In this document: positions 60,347-64,000 of the stretch, in pieces
Position numbering within the stretch: position 1 is the stretch's first letter
How the letters are laid out: each line of letters starts with the position of its first letter
Assembly (NCBI GenBank): GCA_030157545.1
Contig: JAOAUN010000035.1
Location: forward strand, 109,956 to 173,955
Direction of reading: 5' to 3'
DNA length: 64,000 bases
From: Burkholderiaceae bacterium
GTDB lineage: Bacteria > Pseudomonadota > Gammaproteobacteria > Burkholderiales > Burkholderiaceae_D
The notes under the pieces: generated by a model
Told to the model about the DNA's origin: nothing
The model's input: only the letters and a program-made list of their open reading frames with translations
Database searches by the model: none
Translations under genes and position numbers: made by a program

Positions 60347-60679
60347 TTAGTTACCGACTGTCACAAAGATGTGACAGGATTGTTTGGAAATACGATCACC
60401 ACGGCCTTTGGCGCGAGCGGTAAACCGCTTCAGTACTGCCGCCTTTTCGACGTAAATGGTCGTGACTTTCAGCTCGTCGATATCGGCACCATCATTGTGC
60501 TCGGCGTTCGCAATTGCGGACTCGAGAACCTTCTTAATGATAACGGCGCCTTTTTTCGGGCTGAACGTCAATATGTTGAGCGCTTGCTCGACTTTCTGGC
60601 CGCGGATCAGATCTGCGACGAGGCGGCCCTTTTGAGCAGACAGGCGCACGCTGCGGAGGATAGCTTTAGTTTCCATCAT
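60347..60679 (-). CDS. rplV: 50S ribosomal protein L22
   Basis: L22 extends a hairpin into the exit tunnel; changes there give macrolide resistance. It has 110 residues. Conserved stretches are [29 protein letters not shown], and the tunnel loop [22 protein letters not shown] region appears here as [22 protein letters not shown] at the start leaves two adjacent ATG choices. Confidence 0.97.
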   Translation of the reverse strand: MMETKAILRSVRLSAQKGRLVADLIRGQKVEQALNILTFSPKKGAVIIKKVLESAIANAEHNDGADIDELKVTTIYVEKAAVLKRFTARAKGRGDRISKQSCHIFVTVGN

Positions 60680-60685
60680 CGGACC

Positions 60686-60961
60686 TTATTTCTTAGCCTT
60701 CTTGTCAGCGGCATGGCCCTTGAACGTGCGGGTCAGCGCGAATTCACCGAGCTTATGACCAACCATGTTCTCGGACACATACACAGGCACGTGCTGCTTG
60801 CCATTGTGCACAGCGATCGTCAGGCCAATAAAGTCAGGCATGACTGTCGAACGACGTGACCATGTCTTGATTGGCTTTTTATCGCGAGTGGCTTGCGCAG
60901 CTTCGACTTTTTTCAACAGATGGGCGTCGCAAAACGGCCCTTTTTTTAGTGAACGGCTCAT
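60686..60961 (-). CDS. rpsS: 30S ribosomal protein S19
   Basis: S19 is a 30S head protein that pairs with S13. It has 91 residues, starting [20 protein letters not shown], with conserved [53 protein letters not shown] core. It is 9 bp after rplB and 6 bp before rplV. Confidence 0.97.
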   Translation of the reverse strand: MSRSLKKGPFCDAHLLKKVEAAQATRDKKPIKTWSRRSTVMPDFIGLTIAVHNGKQHVPVYVSENMVGHKLGEFALTRTFKGHAADKKAKK

Positions 60962-60970
60962 GTCTTATCC

Positions 60971-61798
60971 TTATTTCTTACCGCGGCGCGAGACAATCAT
61001 AGAAGTCGTGCGCTTGTTGCGACGCGTCTTCTTGCCCTTGGTCTGCTGGCCCCATGGTGAAACTGGATGGCGACCTGCTGCTGTACGACCCTCACCACCA
61101 CCGTGCGGGTGATCAACCGGGTTCATGACAACACCGCGAACCGTTGGACGCACACCGCGCCAACGCATCGCACCAGCTTTACCGATTTTGCGCAGATTGT
61201 GTTCGCCGTTACCGACCTCACCAACCGTTGCACGGCACTCAACGTGAATGCGGCGGACTTCGCCTGAGCGCAGGCGGACCTGCGCGTAGACACCTTCACG
61301 CGCCATCAGGACAACCGCAGCACCCGCGGTACGCGCAATCTGCGCACCTTTACCAGGCAGCATTTCGACGCAATGCATCGTTGTACCGACCGGGATATTC
61401 CGGATAGGGAGGCAGTTACCGGATTTGATTGGTGCTTCTGCACCGTTCATCACCTGATCGCCAACAGCCATACCCTTGCAAGCGATGATGTAATGACGCT
61501 CGCCGTCTGCGTAACAGAGCAAAGCAATGTTCGCGGTGCGGTTAGGGTCATACTCAATACGCTCTACCTTCGCAGGGATGCCGTCCTTGATGCGACGGAA
61601 ATCAATAACGCGATAGTGCTGCTTGTGTCCACCACCGATATGACGAGTGGTGATGTGACCGTTGTTGTTACGACCAGCGGTCTTGGATTTCTTTTCGGTC
61701 AACGCCGCGAACGGACGACCTTTGTACAGGTCAGGGTTGACCACTTTGACCATGCCACGACGGCCTGGTGAAGTTGGTTTGACTTTAACGAGAGCCAT
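60971..61798 (-). CDS. rplB: 50S ribosomal protein L2
   Basis: L2 is needed for subunit joining and peptidyl-transfer activity. It has 275 residues. The conserved histidine-bearing loop is [18 protein letters not shown] near 217-234. The N-terminal OB and central SH3-like domains match the family. Its ATG shares one base with the rplW stop. Confidence 0.97.
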   Translation of the reverse strand: MALVKVKPTSPGRRGMVKVVNPDLYKGRPFAALTEKKSKTAGRNNNGHITTRHIGGGHKQHYRVIDFRRIKDGIPAKVERIEYDPNRTANIALLCYADGERHYIIACKGMAVGDQVMNGAEAPIKSGNCLPIRNIPVGTTMHCVEMLPGKGAQIARTAGAAVVLMAREGVYAQVRLRSGEVRRIHVECRATVGEVGNGEHNLRKIGKAGAMRWRGVRPTVRGVVMNPVDHPHGGGEGRTAAGRHPVSPWGQQTKGKKTRRNKRTTSMIVSRRGKK

Positions 61799-62115
61799 TA
61801 TTTAGCCTCCTCGGTGAAGTTGATTTCCTGACCGGGCTTCAGACAAACGAATGCACGGCGGGTGTTATTGCGACGTCCGGTGAAACGGCCCGAGCGCTTG
61901 ATCTTGCCTGGGCGGTTTGCTACCTGCACCGACTCGACCTGCACTTTGAACATCATTTCAACAGCGGCTTTGATTTCCAGCTTGGTAGCGTCCGGCATAA
62001 CCAGAAACACGACCTGCTCGTTTTTCTCAGCGACGAAAGTAGCTTTTTCCGAGATAACTGGAGCAAGCAACACTTTCATCAAGCGCTCTTCAGTAAATTT
62101 GACGACTGCATTCAT
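61798..62115 (-). CDS. rplW: 50S ribosomal protein L23
   Basis: L23 is the docking site for trigger factor and SRP at the tunnel exit. It has 105 residues, with [26 protein letters not shown] at the start. The internal loop is rRNA-binding ([26 protein letters not shown]). It overlaps rplD by 4 bp and rplB by one base. Confidence 0.97.
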   Translation of the reverse strand: MNAVVKFTEERLMKVLLAPVISEKATFVAEKNEQVVFLVMPDATKLEIKAAVEMMFKVQVESVQVANRPGKIKRSGRFTGRRNNTRRAFVCLKPGQEINFTEEAK

Positions 62116-62732
62116 GCCAGCATCTCCTCAATCTTTGCCAATGCCGGCTTGGTGATCAGCACTTTCTTGAAGAACACCAGTGACACAGGATCTGCATGAC
62201 GCGGTTCGCAAACCAGCACATTCGGCAGGTTGCGGGACGCCAGCAACATGTTCTCGTCTAGGTTGTCAGTAATTACCAAAACCGATTCAAGACCCATGCC
62301 TTTGAGCTTTTGCGAAAGTAACTTTGTTTTTGGTGCTTCGACAGTGAAGTCCTCAACTACCGACAAACGGCCTTCGCGAGCCAACTGAGACAGAATCGAG
62401 CAGAGACCTGCGCGATACATCTTCTTGTTGACCTTGTGCGAGAAGTTTTCGTCAGGCGAGTTCGGGAATATACGACCACCTCCGCGCCACAGCGGGGACG
62501 ACGACATACCAGCGCGAGCACGACCGGTGCCCTTTTGACGCCATGGTTTTTTCGTCGTGTGGTGTACTTCTTCGCGGTCTTTTTGCTTTCGGTTACCGCT
62601 GCGAGCATTTGCTTGATAAGCAACAACCACTTGGTGGATCAGCGCTTCATTGTAATCGCGACCAAAAATTGTATCTGGTGCTGCGACGTTCGAAGCGGTT
62701 TGACCTTGTGCATTCAGGAGCGTGAGTTCCAT
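62112..62732 (-). CDS. rplD: 50S ribosomal protein L4
   Basis: L4 reaches into the exit tunnel and, in E. coli, represses the S10 operon by attenuation and translational control. It has 206 residues. The tunnel loop region is [30 protein letters not shown] at about 64-93. Its start is 3 bp after rplC. The leader described upstream of rplC could be the place of L4 feedback in this organism, but that is inference. Confidence 0.97.
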   Translation of the reverse strand: MELTLLNAQGQTASNVAAPDTIFGRDYNEALIHQVVVAYQANARSGNRKQKDREEVHHTTKKPWRQKGTGRARAGMSSSPLWRGGGRIFPNSPDENFSHKVNKKMYRAGLCSILSQLAREGRLSVVEDFTVEAPKTKLLSQKLKGMGLESVLVITDNLDENMLLASRNLPNVLVCEPRHADPVSLVFFKKVLITKPALAKIEEMLA

Positions 62733-62735
62733 ACC

Positions 62736-63392
62736 TTAGGCTCCCTTCTTGGCTTTGATTTTGATAGCAGGCAAAACGACCACTTGGCCATTTTTCGCAC
62801 CCGGAACCGCACCCTTGACCAGGATCAGCTGACGGTCAGCATCGACGCGTGCGATCTCAAGGTTTTGAACGGTCTTGGTAACATCGCCCATGTGACCGGT
62901 CATGCGCTTACCAGGGAAAACACGACCTGGATCCTGCGCCATACCGATCGAGCCCGGCACATTGTGCGAGCGCGAGTTACCGTGGGAAGCACGACCTGAT
63001 GCAAAGTTGTGACGTTTGATGGTACCGGCGTAGCCTTTACCAATCGACACACCCTGCACGTCAACCATCTGACCGGCTGCGAACAGGCTGACAGCGATCA
63101 CATCGCCCGCTTTAAATTCAGCAGCTTTAGCAGCGTCAACACGGAATTCTTTTAAAACGGTACCTGCTTCGACACCTGCTTTAGCAAGGTGACCGGCAGC
63201 AGCTTTGGTCACGCGTGAAGCGCGACGCTGACCGTATGCGACCTGAACGGCAGTGTAGCCGTCAGTTTCAGGCGTTTTGATTTGCGTCACACGATTGTTA
63301 GACACGTCGAGCACGGTAACAGGAATTGAATCCCCGTCATCCGTGAAGATGCGCATCATACCAACCTTGCGACCAACAAGGCCTAGGCTCAT
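62736..63392 (-). CDS. rplC: 50S ribosomal protein L3
   Basis: L3 starts 50S assembly and lies near the peptidyl-transferase centre. It has 218 residues from the ATG at 63392 ([16 protein letters not shown]), with GGAG upstream. The longer frame lies in the leader and is rejected. The conserved loop near the active centre is [36 protein letters not shown], with the Gln that is methylated in many bacteria in GMAQDPG. Confidence 0.97.
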   Translation of the reverse strand: MSLGLVGRKVGMMRIFTDDGDSIPVTVLDVSNNRVTQIKTPETDGYTAVQVAYGQRRASRVTKAAAGHLAKAGVEAGTVLKEFRVDAAKAAEFKAGDVIAVSLFAAGQMVDVQGVSIGKGYAGTIKRHNFASGRASHGNSRSHNVPGSIGMAQDPGRVFPGKRMTGHMGDVTKTVQNLEIARVDADRQLILVKGAVPGAKNGQVVVLPAIKIKAKKGA

Positions 63393-63555
63393 ATTATTTC
63401 TCCATTCCCGCCTACGATTGGGCAGGGCTGATGTTTGTTTACGAAACTTGGAACATAAGTCGGGTTTACACACGAACTTTTGTCGAAGCCGGCGATTATA
63501 ACGTGAGAATCAAGGACCCACAAGAAATTATTGCAGGCCCTTCTCACTTACCGGT
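63393..63555 (-). promoter_or_regulatory. Candidate leader region ahead of rplC, with internal promoter
   Basis: This 163-bp gap separates rpsJ from rplC. On the minus strand TTGTGG (63523-63518), a 17-bp spacer and a perfect TATAAT (63500-63495) form a promoter. The predicted leader is about 95 nt. It contains a hairpin just before the ribosome site (CCUGCC 63426-63421 / GGCGGG 63412-63407, one G-U pair). Confidence 0.5.
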
Positions 63556-63891
63556 TTACTGCAGTTTGATTTCTACGTCGACGCCAGCTGGAAGATCCAG
63601 CTTCATCAGTGCATCAACCGTTTTATCAGTTGGATCAACGATGTCCATCAGGCGTTGATGGGTACGGATTTCGAACTGGTCACGTGAGGTCTTGTTGACG
63701 TGCGGTGAACGCAGAACGTCCCAACGCTGGATGCGGGTTGGCAGTGGCACTGGGCCCTTGACGACTGCACCGGTGCGCTTGGCAGTTTCAACGATTTCGA
63801 GCGCGGACTGATCGATCAACTTGTAATCGAACGCTTTCAGACGAATACGGATTTTCTGCTTGTCCTGCTTTTGCTTGTCCTGCTTTTCCAT
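63556..63891 (-). CDS. rpsJ: 30S ribosomal protein S10 (NusE) with extended N-terminus
   Basis: S10 is a 30S head protein and, as NusE, part of the antitermination complex with NusB and NusG. It has 111 residues against the usual 102-104. The extra residues are at the N-terminus, where a 15-bp tandem repeat makes [13 protein letters not shown] before the normal [18 protein letters not shown]. The rest is fully conserved to VEIKLQ. AAGGAAG is a good ribosome site. It follows tuf. Confidence 0.97.
   Translation of the reverse strand: MEKQDKQKQDKQKIRIRLKAFDYKLIDQSALEIVETAKRTGAVVKGPVPLPTRIQRWDVLRSPHVNKTSRDQFEIRTHQRLMDIVDPTDKTVDALMKLDLPAGVDVEIKLQ
63857..63886 (-). repeat. 15-bp perfect tandem duplication in rpsJ
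   Basis: Two exact copies of a 15-base unit (63857-63871 and 63872-63886; coding strand AAAGCAGGACAAGCA) lie directly after the start codon. They keep the frame and add five residues. Confidence 0.9.
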
Positions 63892-63902
63892 GATGCTTCC
63901 TT

Positions 63903-63937
63903 AAAAGAGCGAGCCGTGAGCGAAACTCGCTCACGGC
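63903..63937 (-). terminator. Hairpin between tuf and rpsJ, attenuator-like
   Basis: A perfect 10-bp stem (63913-63922 / 63928-63937, loop aaact) is followed on the minus strand by TCGCTC and four T. The stretch gagcga at 63907-63912 can pair instead with tcgctc at 63927-63932, so two exclusive folds exist. It may set the ratio of tuf to downstream genes. Confidence 0.5.
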
Positions 63938-63948
63938 ATGATAGTTTT

Positions 63949-64000
63949 TTACTCGATGATCTTGGCGACGACACCGGCGCCGACGGTACGACCGCCTTCG
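63949..64000 (-). CDS. tuf: Elongation factor Tu (partial, last 16 residues)
   Basis: The window ends inside this gene. The visible codons give the EF-Tu C-terminus EGGRTVGAGVVAKIIE and a TAA stop (63949-63951). EF-Tu brings aminoacyl-tRNA to the ribosome. The order tuf-rpsJ is the classical str/S10 junction. Confidence 0.93.
   Translation of the reverse strand, partial: EGGRTVGAGVVAKIIE

Overview
The window is a contiguous stretch of housekeeping chromosome from a betaproteobacterium. Protein content and gene order suggest the family Oxalobacteraceae (Herminiimonas/Janthinobacterium-like). This rests on remembered gene order and protein style, not on a database search. Markers are gltBD next to mlaFED, MFS-ssb divergent from uvrA, kdsD-kdsC-lptCAB-rpoN-hpf, pilMNOPQ-aroK-aroB-dgt, cyaY-lptM-lysA, resB-ccsB with cytochrome c4, engB-hemB, and the S10-spc-alpha ribosomal run behind tuf. 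No tRNA, rRNA, prophage, CRISPR array or complete insertion sequence was seen.

Layout. 1-1981 (minus): mlaD (cut by the window edge), mlaE and mlaF, the inner-membrane part of a phospholipid transporter. 2354-8523 (minus): gltB and gltD, glutamate synthase. 8689-9393 (minus): a REP-associated tyrosine-transposase-like gene whose HUH histidines are replaced. 9463-11193 (minus): ssb and an MFS exporter, divergent from uvrA (11341-14214). 14325-17233 (minus): an AEC-family carrier and a Kef-type antiporter. 17372-22786 (plus): Kdo synthesis, LPS export, sigma-54 and hibernation factor. 22885-23964 (plus): an acyl-CoA hydrolase/hydratase. 24136-32081 (minus): dgt, aroB, aroK and the type IV pilus assembly genes pilQPONM. 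32307-36504: ponA, cyaY (minus), lptM and lysA. 36448-42245 (minus): MsrPQ methionine sulfoxide repair, cytochrome c maturation system II and cytochrome c4. 42371-44877 (plus): engB, hemB and an unrecognised small protein. 44934-49517 (minus): 1-Cys peroxiredoxin, dsbD, cutA and a two-gene ABC exporter. 49643-64000 (minus): rplQ-rpoA-rpsD-rpsK-rpsM-rpmJ-secY-rplO-rpmD-rpsE-rplR-rplF-rpsH-rpsN-rplE-rplX-rplN / rpsQ-rpmC-rplP-rpsC-rplV-rpsS-rplB-rplW-rplD-rplC / rpsJ-tuf.

Themes. Much of the left half builds or maintains the envelope: Mla lipid traffic, Kdo and Lpt, PBP1A, LptM and type IV pili. The middle serves periplasmic redox and heme: MsrPQ, CcsB/ResB, cytochrome c4, HemB and DsbD. The right third is translation and secretion.

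The most interesting signals are non-coding. They include a probable small RNA on the minus strand between engB and hemB with C-rich loops and a strong terminator (43073-43185), a branched cruciform repeat (23983-24083), a 33-bp-arm REP-like inverted repeat (14232-14319), hairpin-plus-T signals inside the alpha operon on both sides of rpsD, a promoter and leader inside the S10 operon between rpsJ and rplC, an apparently leaderless kdsD, and the catalytically degenerate RAYT. Promoter, RNA and attenuator calls are inferences from motifs read by eye.
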